Origin: Frigoriglobus tundricola
Lineage (GTDB): Bacteria > Planctomycetota > Planctomycetia > Gemmatales > Gemmataceae
Direction of reading: 5' to 3'
Length of the DNA: 64,000 nucleotides
Assembly (NCBI RefSeq): GCF_013128195.2
Contig: NZ_CP053452.2
Coordinates: forward strand, 3,224,001-3,288,000
Part shown: positions 35,833 to 45,160 of the stretch, one piece after another
How positions within the stretch are numbered: position 1 is the stretch's first letter
How the letters are laid out: the number at the start of each line of letters is the position of its first letter
Position numbers and translations under genes: made by a program
Notes under the pieces: model-generated
Database searches by the model: none
Told to the model about the DNA's origin: nothing
Seen by the model: the letters and a program-made list of their open reading frames with translations, nothing else

Positions 35833-37251
35833 ATGATCGGCCGCGTATTTCTGGGTCGGTACGAGACGCGCCGCCTGCTGGGCGAGGGCGGGATGGGGAA
35901 GGTGTACCTCGCCCGGCAGCTCGACCTCGGGCGCGAAGTGGTCGTGAAGGTGATGCACGAGGCGATCGCCTCGGACCCCAAGTTCCGGGACCGGTTCCAG
36001 CGCGAAACGCTCCTGATGGCCCGGTTCCAGCACCCCGGCGCGGTCACCCTGTACGACGCCAGCCTGGACGACCCGCTCGGCCCGTGCATCGTGATGGAGT
36101 ACGTGAAGGGGATCAACCTCGAGGCCCTGCTGGCCAAGAACAAGCGGATGACGGCGCCGCGCGTGGGCCGCATCATCGGCGAGCTGTGCGAGGTGCTCCA
36201 GGCGGCCCACGACGAGGGCATCATCCACCGCGACCTGAAGCCCGCCAACCTGATGATCGTGGAGCCGGACACCCCGCGCGAGCGCATCAAGGTCATGGAC
36301 TTCGGGCTGGCGAAGCTCATCGAGGGCGAGCCGGGCACGCGCAAGGTGACCGACACGAACGTCGATTTCGCGGTGGGGACGCCCGGGTACATCTGCCCCG
36401 AGCAGGTGCGCGGCGAGGAGATGGACCACCGCGGCGACCTGTACTCGGTCGGCATCATGATGTACGAGCTGATCACGGGGCGGATCCCGTTCAGCGGGCC
36501 GACGAGCATGGACATCCTGCTCGCCCACGCCACCGAGTACGCGCCCACCTTCGCCGAGCTGGGGCTCAGCGGCTGGGTGCCGGCGGAGATCGAGGAGCTG
36601 ATCTTCGACACACTGGCGAAGGACCCGCAGGACCGCCCGCAGACGGCCCGGGAGCTGGCCGAGCGGTTCGACACGGCCCTGAACCGCGCCCAGGCGAAGG
36701 CGGAGGCCCGGGGCTCGCACCACGGCTCCCACTACGGCCCGCTCCCGGGCGGGTCGCACCACGGCACGGCGGCCGGCGGGGCGCCCCGGCGCGCGCTGTC
36801 GTCGCACGGCCAGCCGGGCCTGTCGGCGGCCCCGGCGGGCGCCCCGGTGGCCGCCCCGTCGGCCCCGTCGCGGGAGGTGGCGGCGCTGCCGTTCCACATG
36901 GAAGCGTGGATGCCGGAGCGGATCGCGATCATGAAGCTCCGCGGGTTCGTCCACGACGCCGGCGGCGAGGTGGTGGAGTCCGTACCGGGGCTCATCAAGG
37001 TGCGCCTGGGCGGGCGGAAGGCGTCCACCAGCGGCCCGTTCTCGTGGCTCGGCCTGCGCCGCTCGTCGAACCCGATCGACGTGGAACTGCACATGCACCA
37101 CCTGGACCCGACCAAGGACAACCAGCTCACGATCCACGTGCTGTTCCGGCCGTCCCACCCGGCGCTCCTGACCGACCGCAACTGGCGGCAGCGCTGCACG
37201 CAGGTCTTCATCGAGCTCCGCGCCTACCTCATGGGCCGCTCGCCGGAGTGA
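35833..37251 (+). CDS. Ser/Thr protein kinase with canonical motifs and a novel C-terminal domain
   Basis: The 472-residue protein has a complete kinase domain: GEGGMGKVYL loop, VVKV lysine (39), IIHRDLKPANL (HRD 132-134), VMDFGLAKL (DFG 156-158) and GTPGYICPEQ. It is the only kinase in the window with all canonical residues. A Gly/His/Pro-rich linker (about 295-345, with GSHHGSHYG) follows. A C-terminal domain of about 120 residues (MPERIAIMKLRGFVHDAGGE, then VDVELHMHHLD-like strands, then NWRQRCTQVFIELRAYLMG) is unknown to me. There is no TM helix, so it is probably cytosolic. ATG 35833 lacks a strong ribosome site; GTGs upstream are possible. It is followed 68 bases later by another kinase. 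Confidence 0.9.
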   Translation: MIGRVFLGRYETRRLLGEGGMGKVYLARQLDLGREVVVKVMHEAIASDPKFRDRFQRETLLMARFQHPGAVTLYDASLDDPLGPCIVMEYVKGINLEALLAKNKRMTAPRVGRIIGELCEVLQAAHDEGIIHRDLKPANLMIVEPDTPRERIKVMDFGLAKLIEGEPGTRKVTDTNVDFAVGTPGYICPEQVRGEEMDHRGDLYSVGIMMYELITGRIPFSGPTSMDILLAHATEYAPTFAELGLSGWVPAEIEELIFDTLAKDPQDRPQTARELAERFDTALNRAQAKAEARGSHHGSHYGPLPGGSHHGTAAGGAPRRALSSHGQPGLSAAPAGAPVAAPSAPSREVAALPFHMEAWMPERIAIMKLRGFVHDAGGEVVESVPGLIKVRLGGRKASTSGPFSWLGLRRSSNPIDVELHMHHLDPTKDNQLTIHVLFRPSHPALLTDRNWRQRCTQVFIELRAYLMGRSPE

Positions 37252-37319
37252 CCCGGTCCCCTTTGCGCGCCCGGGCGTCCGCGATATCATGTGCGCTCTA
37301 TTCGCACCCGGGTACGCGC

Positions 37320-40298
37320 ATGGCCGATGCCCCCTCGTCCGACAGCGACCGCACCGTTCCCCAACCGGGTCCGCTGGACCAGCGGGCGGAAACGCTCGCG
37401 TTCCGGCCCCCGCCGGGCGCCGGGAGCGAAGAGGCGCCGACCTGTCCGGCCGCGCCCGAGCCCCCGGCGCCCGCTCTGCCGGCCGTGCCGGGGTACGTCG
37501 TGACCCGCGAAATTGGCCGCGGCGGGATGGGCGTCGTGTACGCGGCGCGCGACCCGCAGTTCGAGCGCGAACTCGCGATCAAGGTGATGCACCCGGGGCA
37601 GAGCGCGGACCAGTTCGTCGTCGAGGCGAAGGTCACCGCCGGGCTCCCGCACCCCGGGGTCCCGCCGGTGTACGCGCTCGGCGCGCTCCCGGACGGGCGC
37701 CCGTTTCTCGCGATGAAGCTGGTTGAGGGCCGCACCCTCGCCCAGGAGTTGAACGGGGCGGGCCGCGCCGACCTGCCCCGGCTCCTCGACCACTTCCAGC
37801 GGGTCTGCCTGACGGTCGGCTTCGCCCACGCGCGCGGCGTCGTCCACCGCGACCTGAAACCGTCGAACGTGATGGTCGGGGCCTACGGCGAAGTTCAGGT
37901 CATGGACTGGGGGCTCGCCACGCGGCCGGCCCACGAGCGCCCGACCGTGAGTGACGAACCCACCGAACCGGCGCGCGGACGGACCGCCGCCACGAGCGGC
38001 GGTCGGGTCCGAGGGACGCCGGCGTACATGTCCCCGGAGCAGGCACGGGGCGAACCGGCCGACGACCGGTCCGACGTGTTCGCGCTGGGCGGCATCCTGG
38101 CCGCCGTCCTCACCGGCGCGCCGCCGTTCGCCGGCGACACGGTCGCCGACACGGTCCGGCGGGCCGCGCGGGCGGACCTGGCCGAGTGCTTCGCGCGCCT
38201 GGGGGCGTGCGGGGCCGACGCGGACCTGGTCGCGGTGGCCCGCCGGTGCCTCGCGCCGCACCCGGCCGACCGGTACGCGACCGGCGCGCGGCCGTGGCGG
38301 CGGCCGTGGCCGGGTACCGGGCCGGCGTGGACGACCGGTGCCAGCGCGCCGAGCGCGACCGGGCCGCGGCCGAGGCCCGGGCGGCCGAGGAGGCGAACAC
38401 CCGGCGCGAAGCGGAGGCCCTGGGCGGGCGCGGAACGGGCGCACGCAGCCGAACAGCGGAAGCGGCGCGGGGCGCAGTGCGCCGCGGCCGTGACGGCCCT
38501 GGTCCTCGTCGGCGCGCTGGGCGGGTTCGCGTGGTGGCGCGACAAGCAGCGCACGAGCGCGAGCGAGCGGGCGGACGCGCGCGCCGGGGCCGAGCGCCTG
38601 CGGATCGAGGCGGACGGAGCGGCCGTCGCGGCCCGGCTCGCGGGCGAGCGCGACGCCGAGGCGCGGCACAAGGCGGACCAGGCGCGTGCGGGCGTCCGGT
38701 CCGGGCTGGCGCTCGCCACGGACCTGCACCCAGTTCAAGTTCAAACCGGCGGCGGCGGCGCTGGCGCAGGCGGCGGCGCTGGCCGCGGAGCGGCGCACCG
38801 GAGCTGCTCGCCGGGGTCGTCGCGCGCGCGGGCCGACCTGGCGTTCGTGGAGCGCCTCGACGACATCCGGTTCCGCAAGTGGGCGTGGGTCGCGGAGCGC
38901 GGCGGGCGGGGGACGTTCAACACGAAACGCGCGCCGGCGGAGTACCGCCGGGCGTTCGCGGACCACGGCCTGGACCTGGCGGGGCTCGCCCCGCCGGAGG
39001 CGGCGCGGCGGATCGCCGCGGCGGCCGTGAGGGCCGAACTCGTGACGGCGGTGGACGACTGGGCGCTGCACGAGCCGGACGTCGCGCTCCGGGACCGCTT
39101 GCTGGGGGTCGCGCGCGCGGCCGACCCCGGCCCCTGGTCCGACCGGTTGCGCGACCCCGGACTGTGGGGCGACCGCGCGGCCCTGGCGAAACTCGCGGCC
39201 GACACCGACCCAGCGCGGACCGCGGCGACGGGGCTGAGCGCCCTGGCGGAACTGATGCGGCGAAACAACCTGGACCCGGCCCCGCTGCTCTCGGCCGCCC
39301 GCACCAAGCACCCGGGGGATTTCGAACTGGCCTTCGCCCTCGGCCAGTGGCGCGTGGCCGACCGGAGCGGCCGGCAGATCGGGCCCTACGAGGCCGCGCG
39401 GGCCCTTCGCCCGGACAACCCGACGGTGTGGCGGAACCTCGGCGTCGCGCTGGGGTGGAGGGGCGATCTGGACGGGGAAATCGCCGCGTGCCGGGAACTC
39501 GTCCGCCTCGTACCGAACGACGCCACCGCGCACAACAACCTGGGCGCCGCACTCAGCGACAAGGGCGATCTGCCCGGGGCACTGGCGGCGGGCCAGGAGG
39601 CCGTCCGACTCGACCCCGAATACGCCGCGGCCCACGACACTATCGGCCTAACGCGGGCACGGATGAACGATCTGGCCGGGGCGATCGCATCGTTCCGAGA
39701 GGCCGTGCGGGCCGACCCTCAATTCGCCCGCGGGCACAACAACCTGGGCGTCGCGCTGAAGGCGAAGGGCGACCTGGTCGGCGCGATCGCGGCGTACCGG
39801 GAGGCCGTCCGCGCCGACCCGGATTACGCCGTCGCGCACAGCAACCTGGGCGTCGCGCTGCACATCCAAGGAGATTTGGACGGGGCGATCGCGGCGTTCC
39901 GGACGGCCGTCCGGCTCAATCCCAAGTACGCACTCGCCCACACCACTCTGGGCATGGCGCTGGAGGGCAAGAACGATTCGGCCGGAGCAGCGGCGGCGTA
40001 CAAAGAGGCCATCCGGGCCGACCCCCGGTACGCGCTGGCGCACTCCAATCTGGGGGCACTCTACCTCCGACAGCAGCGGTACCCGGAAGCGATCGACTGT
40101 GCCCGTGCGGCCCTCAAGGACGACCCCGAGTACCCGGAGGCGCTCGCGACGCTGGGGCTGGCCCTGCTGAAAACGGGCGACGTGCCCAACGCGCGGGCCG
40201 CTCTCACCAGGGCCGCGAAGCTCAATCCGAAGCAGTACGGACCGCTCCTGGCGCAGCTCCCCTCTCCACCCGTTGCACCGGCACCGCACGAGAAGTGA
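37320..40298 (+). CDS. Ser/Thr kinase with membrane helix and TPR repeats; internal compensated frameshifts
   Basis: The 992-residue protein is paralogous to the one at 1946-4972. Kinase motifs: GRGGMGVVYA loop, AIKVM lysine, VVHRDLKPSNVMV (HRD intact), VMDWGLATR (DWG for DFG) and GTPAYMSPEQ. A TM helix (AAVTALVLVGALGGFAWW) follows, then a middle domain with FRKWAWVAERGG and about nine TPRs (NNLGVALKAKGDLVGAIAAYREA type). The frame stays open throughout, but three stretches read wrongly. The true helix AAVAAAVAGYRAGVDDRCQ lies in another frame between about 38285 and 38425, and TQFKFKPAAAALAQAAAL in a third near 38730-38815. Base-calling errors explain this. ATG 37320 starts it. Confidence 0.88.
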   Translation: MADAPSSDSDRTVPQPGPLDQRAETLAFRPPPGAGSEEAPTCPAAPEPPAPALPAVPGYVVTREIGRGGMGVVYAARDPQFERELAIKVMHPGQSADQFVVEAKVTAGLPHPGVPPVYALGALPDGRPFLAMKLVEGRTLAQELNGAGRADLPRLLDHFQRVCLTVGFAHARGVVHRDLKPSNVMVGAYGEVQVMDWGLATRPAHERPTVSDEPTEPARGRTAATSGGRVRGTPAYMSPEQARGEPADDRSDVFALGGILAAVLTGAPPFAGDTVADTVRRAARADLAECFARLGACGADADLVAVARRCLAPHPADRYATGARPWRRPWPGTGPAWTTGASAPSATGPRPRPGRPRRRTPGAKRRPWAGAERAHAAEQRKRRGAQCAAAVTALVLVGALGGFAWWRDKQRTSASERADARAGAERLRIEADGAAVAARLAGERDAEARHKADQARAGVRSGLALATDLHPVQVQTGGGGAGAGGGAGRGAAHRSCSPGSSRARADLAFVERLDDIRFRKWAWVAERGGRGTFNTKRAPAEYRRAFADHGLDLAGLAPPEAARRIAAAAVRAELVTAVDDWALHEPDVALRDRLLGVARAADPGPWSDRLRDPGLWGDRAALAKLAADTDPARTAATGLSALAELMRRNNLDPAPLLSAARTKHPGDFELAFALGQWRVADRSGRQIGPYEAARALRPDNPTVWRNLGVALGWRGDLDGEIAACRELVRLVPNDATAHNNLGAALSDKGDLPGALAAGQEAVRLDPEYAAAHDTIGLTRARMNDLAGAIASFREAVRADPQFARGHNNLGVALKAKGDLVGAIAAYREAVRADPDYAVAHSNLGVALHIQGDLDGAIAAFRTAVRLNPKYALAHTTLGMALEGKNDSAGAAAAYKEAIRADPRYALAHSNLGALYLRQQRYPEAIDCARAALKDDPEYPEALATLGLALLKTGDVPNARAALTRAAKLNPKQYGPLLAQLPSPPVAPAPHEK

Positions 40299-40391
40299 CC
40301 GGTGCGGTCGCCGCTTGAAGGTTCAGATTCTTGGGCCGCACCGGGCGCGCCCGGGCACCTTTTAGGGTGAGCCCGACACAAGGAGGTACCT

Positions 40392-43182
40392 GTGCCCGCA
40401 ACACCCGTCACAATTGCCCGCTGTGCCCTGTCCGCCCACCGCGCCGCCCGGCCCGCGGCCGAACTCCTCGCGTGCTACGCGCGGGAGCGCGATCCCGACG
40501 CGTTCGCGGGCCTGGTTCAGCAGTTCGGCCCGCTCGTTCTGGGCGTGTCCCGCCGCGTCCTCGGCCCGTCCGGGGACGCGGACGACGCCTTCCAGGCGGT
40601 CTTCCTGGCCCTCGCCCGGCGGGGCGCACTCATTCCGCGACGCCCAGGCTCTGCCGGCGTGGCTGCACCGCGTCGCGCTCCGCACGGCCCGCAAGGCACT
40701 GGCCCGGCGCTCGGCGGCCCCCGCACCCCGCACGCACGAGCCGGCCGACCCGTGCGACCCGTTCGCAAACGTCGCCTGGAAGGACGTGCGCCGGGTGCTG
40801 GACGAGGAACTGGACGCGCTTCCGGAAAAGGTCCGGGGGCCGGCGGTCCTGTGCTGGCTCGACGGGCTCACGCAGGACGCAGCCGCGGCGCGGCTGGGCA
40901 CGTCGCGTAACACACTGAAGCGGCGACTCGAGGTTGCACGCGAACTCCTTCGTGCCCGGCTGACGCGCCGGGGGCTGGCCCCGCTGTTGGCCGCGACCGT
41001 GGTACTGGCCCCCGACGGGCTCCGTGCTGAGGTGCCGGTGGCGCTCCGTGCCGCGACCACGGATGCGGCGCTGAGCGCGAACGCGCTCCGCAGCGGGTGG
41101 GCTCATCTGTTCGCGCTCTCCGCTGTGCTCGCCGCCGTCGCGTGCGGGTTCGCGTTCGTATCCGGCGGGGGCACGCCGCCCGAAGCGCCGCAACCGCGGG
41201 TCGCCTTGCCCACGGAGCCACTGCCGGTTGCCGCTGATGCGCCGCTCCCGCCGGGTGCGGTCGCCCGGTTCGGGAGTATGCAGTTCCGCACCGAAGAATG
41301 GATCGGCACTGCGGCGCAGTCGCCAGACGGCAAACGCATTGCCATCGCCTACGGGTCGTCTGTCCGGGTGTACGAAGCGGCGACGTGGCGATTGCTCCAG
41401 AGGTTTTCCGCCGAGGGAAACGGGGGCGGCCCCGAACACCGCCCCACGCTCGCGTTCTCTCGGCATGGCGACCGCCTCGCGTACGTGAAGAACGGGCGCT
41501 ACGCGTACTCGTGGGATCTGAAGACCGAGAAACAGCTGCACCAGATCGACCACGCCGACAGGAGCTGGCAAGGGTATTGCGCGTTCGCGCCGGACGGGCT
41601 GCTGGCGCTCGTGGACAAGGAGAAGCTCCGGTTCTTCGATCCGGCAACGGGAACGGAAAAGCGGTCGGTCGGCGCGGCCAACGTGATCGCACTTTCACCC
41701 GACGGGAAGTATTTCGTTCGCTACGCCTCATTACACGGGCGAGTGGAACCCGTCACGCTGGGCGACACCGCCACCGGGAAGGACCTGCACACGTTCGAGA
41801 CGGGGGTGTGGCAGTGGTCCACCGTGTCGTTCACACCGGACGGGAAGCGACTGGCGCTCGTCACGAAGGAAGGCAACCTGGTCGAGATGTGGGACACGGA
41901 CAAACGGGCCCGCGTCAGGTGTTTCAATGCCCCAACGATGAAGCGGCCGGAGCGCCCCAGCCAGTACTCGGCCGGACTGACACCGGACGGGAGCGAGGTG
42001 TGGCTCCAGTTGCCCAACGGCGATCTGGCCCGATGGGACGCGGAGACGTCCCGCGAGTTGCCGCGACTCGTGACGGGAACGGCCCCGGCCCCGGAGGGAC
42101 TCTTTCCGCTGCCCGACGGACGAACGCTCCTCGCTCCGTGTGGCAACTGGGTGCGGGTCTTCGACCGCGAGAGCGGCAAGGAGCGGGCGGTCCCCGGCCG
42201 CTATCAGCTTAGCGCCGTGTTTGCCGTCTCCCCGGACGGTCAGGTTGTGGCCGCCGGAGATCCGTCCGGGCGCATCGACCTTCTCGATTCGATCACCGGC
42301 AAAGTGGTGCGCACTCTGCGCGAACGAGGCGGTCGGGTGCTTACGCTCGCGTTCGGGCCGACAAGCGCGGTTCTCGGCGTGGGCGATGTCACGATGGCAG
42401 ACGATCCCACGCGTCACCGAAGCGGGGTGCGCGCGTTCCGGGTACCGGACGGAAAGGAGCTGTGGTCACGATCGAGTGCCGACGAAAAAGAGCCGTTCGT
42501 TGGACTGCTGGGGTTCGCCTCCGACGATCGGGCGCTGCTCCACCCGAACTTCTGGGACCAGGTGCGGGCGTGGGATGCCAAAATCGGGAAGGACATTTAC
42601 CGAATCGATATCTGCTGCCGCAACGCCGCCATCGGCCCTAGCGGTAAGCTCCTGGCCTCCGACGATTCCGGCGAGGTCGTACTGAGTGACCTCGGTACCG
42701 GGCGCAGTGTGAAGCGGATCGAGGTCGATCCAGAAGAACGGGAGCGAAAGAGGCGGCCCGGGGGTTTCAAGCGGTTCGCGTGGTCGGCGGACGGGCGCAC
42801 GCTCGTCACCACGCTCCCAGAGGACGTCGTATGCGTTCTGGACCCGGTCACGGGCACGGAACGCACCCAGTTCGCTGTGTACCGGGGAAAGGTCACGAAC
42901 TCGTTCAAGAGCGACTTTTGGCGCGACGGCGGACATACCATTTACACACTGGCACTCTCGCCGGACGGGAAGCGGTTGCTGGCCTCGGCACTGGACGGCG
43001 CGTATGTCGCCCTGTGGGACACCCGCACCGGCCAGCAGCTCGCCAAACTGGAACCCGGCTTCACGATCAACTCTGCCGCGTTCAGCACGGACGGCAAGAG
43101 CGTGTTCACCTTCGGTGACACCGGCCTCGGCTACCGCTGGGACGTCGAGACGTTGATCGCGGCCCAGAGCCCGAAGAAGTGA
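40392..43182 (+). pseudogene. ECF-type sigma factor fused to a membrane-tethered WD40 domain, one frameshift
   Basis: GTG 40392 is set by a perfect AAGGAGGT five bases upstream. Region 2 is ERDPDAFAGLVQQFGPLVLG and DADDAFQAVFLALARR. Near 40620 the frame shifts, and the natural continuation SFRDAQALPAWLHRVALR is in the next frame. Region 4 is ALPEKVRGPAVLCWLDG with DAAAARLGTSRNTLKRR. A TM helix (LFALSAVLAAVACGFAFV) separates this from a long WD40 propeller ending at 43182, with repeated SPDGK and WD turns (LALSPDGKRLLASALDG). These fusions are typical of Gemmata-like genomes: the propeller may sense outside the membrane and control the sigma factor. That model is inferred. Confidence 0.87.
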
Positions 43183-43184
43183 CG

Positions 43185-43640
43185 CTACCAGCCCGCGTCC
43201 TCGTCGTCGTAGAGCGACTCGCGCGAGTCGATGTCGGCGAGGCCCGCGCCGAACACGCCCACCTTCACGCCGTGCTTCCGGAGTTCGGTCGAGGCGTAGC
43301 CGTTCACCAGCGTCAGGACGATGAGGCCGATGCAGGGGACGAGCGTCGCCAGACCGAACACCACCGCCGCGAACGCGCCCCGCAGTTCCCACGCCAGTAG
43401 GAACACGAAGACCCCGCCCACGCCGCCCAGGATGAGCGTGAGTACCCCCGGGAAGTCGATCCCGGGGGCCCGGCCGCTGTTGAGTAGTGTCAGCGCGATG
43501 AACCCCAGCCACAGCGCCAGTTGCGCCAGCACCACCGCGATCAGCCACCGCTGGTAGCGGGCGATCCGCTTCAGCCCGTCCGCCGACCGCGCGCCCGGCC
43601 AGTCGGGGTCGTCCCACGCAGCCATTACCCCTCCCGACAT
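43185..43640 (-). CDS. Small membrane protein of unknown function
   Basis: The 151-residue protein has an N-terminal amphipathic stretch and three or four hydrophobic helices: WLIAVVLAQLALWLGFIALTL, GVLTLILGGVGGVFVFLLAW and AAVVFGLATLVPCIGLIVLTLV. An acidic tail ends SRESLYDDEDAGW. ATG 43640 and ATG 43625 both have plausible ribosome sites; I chose 43640 because its spacing is better. It lies tail to tail with the sigma-WD40 gene, 2 bases from its stop. The large frame continuing toward 44303 is only the antisense of the glucokinase gene. No family recognised. Confidence 0.7.
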   Translation of the reverse strand: MSGGVMAAWDDPDWPGARSADGLKRIARYQRWLIAVVLAQLALWLGFIALTLLNSGRAPGIDFPGVLTLILGGVGGVFVFLLAWELRGAFAAVVFGLATLVPCIGLIVLTLVNGYASTELRKHGVKVGVFGAGLADIDSRESLYDDEDAGW

Positions 43641-43737
43641 GGCGAACCCCTCAGTGTCGCGGTGGCGTCCCGCACACCGAAGCATAGAACCGGTTGCGGA
43701 AGGGGCGCGCCAGAAGCGGGGTCGGCTCGGAACCGTA

Positions 43738-43832
43738 GTCACCACGCCCCGCGTGATGTCTCCGCACCCACGCGGTTCTGAGGTGAGCGACACACGTCCG
43801 ACCCCAGCGCACATCACGCGGGGCGTGATGAC
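43738..43832. repeat. 22-bp inverted repeat upstream of the small membrane-protein gene
   Basis: Arms GTCACCACGCCCCGCGTGAT... at 43738-43759 and 43811-43832 are inverse complements with one mismatch, separated by 51 bases. Each arm also contains a near-palindrome (TCACGCGGGGCGTGA). It lies between the stop of the glucokinase gene and the start of the membrane-protein gene, both on the minus strand, so it may end one transcript or bind a regulator. Confidence 0.65.
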
Positions 43833-43849
43833 TGCGACGGACGCACGAC

Positions 43850-44842
43850 TCACTTCGAATGGGCCAGCAGCCGGGCGCACCCGGCGGTCCCGATGAACCC
43901 GGCGTCCGACCCCAGGCTCGCGAACGCGATCTTCACCGACTTCGTCGGGTACGGCAGGCCGAACCGCTTCACGTAGCCCTCGATCTTCGACCGGAACCAC
44001 TCGCCGGCCGCCACCATCCCGCCGCCGAACACGATCATCTCGGGGTCGACGGTCGCGGTCGCCGCGCACGCGCCCAGCGCCAGGTAGTACGCGGTGTCGT
44101 CCACCACCTTGAGGGCCAGTTCGTCGCCGGCGGCCGCGAGGTCGAAGATCACCTTCGCGGTGAAGTCCTCGTCGGTCGCGGTGTAGTAGTCGCGGAGCCG
44201 GCTCGCCGGCCCGCGCCACCACGCCATGTCCTCGCGCGCCCGGCGCACGACGTTGGTGGCGCTGGCGTACGCCTCCAGGCACCCGCGGGCGCCGCACCCG
44301 CACTGCCGGCCGACGTCGGGCATCGCGATCCGCAGGTGGCCGAGTTCGCCGCCGTGGCTGTGCTCGCCCTCAATGATCTTGTGGTCGATGATGATCCCGC
44401 CGCCGACGCCGGTGCCCAGCGTGAACAGGACCATGCTCTTCGCCCCGCGCCCGGCCCCCACCCAGAACTCGCCGTACGCCGCGGCGTTCGCGTCGTTCTG
44501 GTACGCGGTCGGCTTGCCGAACGCGCGCGCGATGTGGTCCCGCACCGGCACGTTCTTCCACGGCTTCAGGTTCGGCGGGTCGATGATGAGCCCCTTCCGG
44601 ATGTCGCCGAGGCCCGGCGTCGCCACGCCGATCGCGGTCACGTCCGCGAGGGTGATGCCCGCCGCCGCGACGGCGCGGCGGATCGTCTCGCACATCGTCG
44701 CCAGCCCCTCGTCCTGGCCGCGCTCGGGGTTGGTGTCCATCACCACCGGCTTGGACAGCGGCCGGCCGTCGTCGGCCACCACCGCGGCCTTCATGGTGGT
44801 CCCGCCCACGTCCAGACCGACGAACTGCGCCTGATCCGCCAT
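43850..44842 (-). CDS. ROK-family glucokinase
   Basis: The 330-residue sugar kinase phosphorylates glucose or a related sugar with ATP. The N-terminal phosphate loop is LDVGGTTMKAAVV. The sugar site includes NDANAAAYGEFW and EGEHSHGGELGHLRI, and the zinc motif is CGCGARGCLEAYAS. The C-terminal ATP block IVFGGGMVAAGEWF is intact. ROK enzymes can be glucokinases or N-acetylglucosamine/mannosamine kinases. The NagA-like gene 1.1 kb away fits an amino-sugar role, but the motif set matches glucokinase best. Start ATG 44842 has GAGGTG 6 bases upstream. It is divergent from the HEAT gene across a palindrome. Confidence 0.92.
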   Translation of the reverse strand: MADQAQFVGLDVGGTTMKAAVVADDGRPLSKPVVMDTNPERGQDEGLATMCETIRRAVAAAGITLADVTAIGVATPGLGDIRKGLIIDPPNLKPWKNVPVRDHIARAFGKPTAYQNDANAAAYGEFWVGAGRGAKSMVLFTLGTGVGGGIIIDHKIIEGEHSHGGELGHLRIAMPDVGRQCGCGARGCLEAYASATNVVRRAREDMAWWRGPASRLRDYYTATDEDFTAKVIFDLAAAGDELALKVVDDTAYYLALGACAATATVDPEMIVFGGGMVAAGEWFRSKIEGYVKRFGLPYPTKSVKIAFASLGSDAGFIGTAGCARLLAHSK

Positions 44843-45160
44843 CTGTCACCTCGCGGTCGTGTCGCTGTGTTCCGCGTTTCGCGGTTCGCGATCAGGGGGC
44901 CGGGGCCACGTCGCCCGCTCCCCCGACCACCAAAGGCCAAAACGCATTCCCCCGTTGTACCGACCGCGCGGCGGTTGTGGAAGGCGAAGGCGTTAACGCC
45001 GGTTAACGCGGGGTTCGGGGTGTAAACCGCGGGGAATGGCGGGCGGCGAAATGCGCCGCCGCGGCGACCGCGCCGCGGGGCGGTGACCTAGAGTTGGATC
45101 TACTGACGCCCCCCGCGGTCGCTCTGTTGACCGTCGCCCCGCTTATCGGCCAGCGAAAAT
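44843..45160. other. Divergent regulatory region with a palindromic site
   Basis: This gap separates glucokinase (minus) from the HEAT/NagA-like pair (plus). The main feature is the site at 44990-45009. Around it are GC-rich stretches without supported genes or clear -35/-10 boxes. Confidence 0.55.
44990..45009. promoter_or_regulatory. Candidate operator palindrome
   Basis: GCGTTAAC, four bases, GTTAACGC: an 8-bp perfect inverted repeat with HpaI-like cores. It sits mid-way in the divergent gap, as a single regulator site would for coordinate control. No regulator gene is nearby, so the binding protein is unknown. Confidence 0.5.

Noticed and set aside
35790-37319. Upstream extension of the frame of the second kinase
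   Set aside because: It runs through the canonical kinase gene in another frame. The kinase start at 37320 and its own domain order argue against a fusion.
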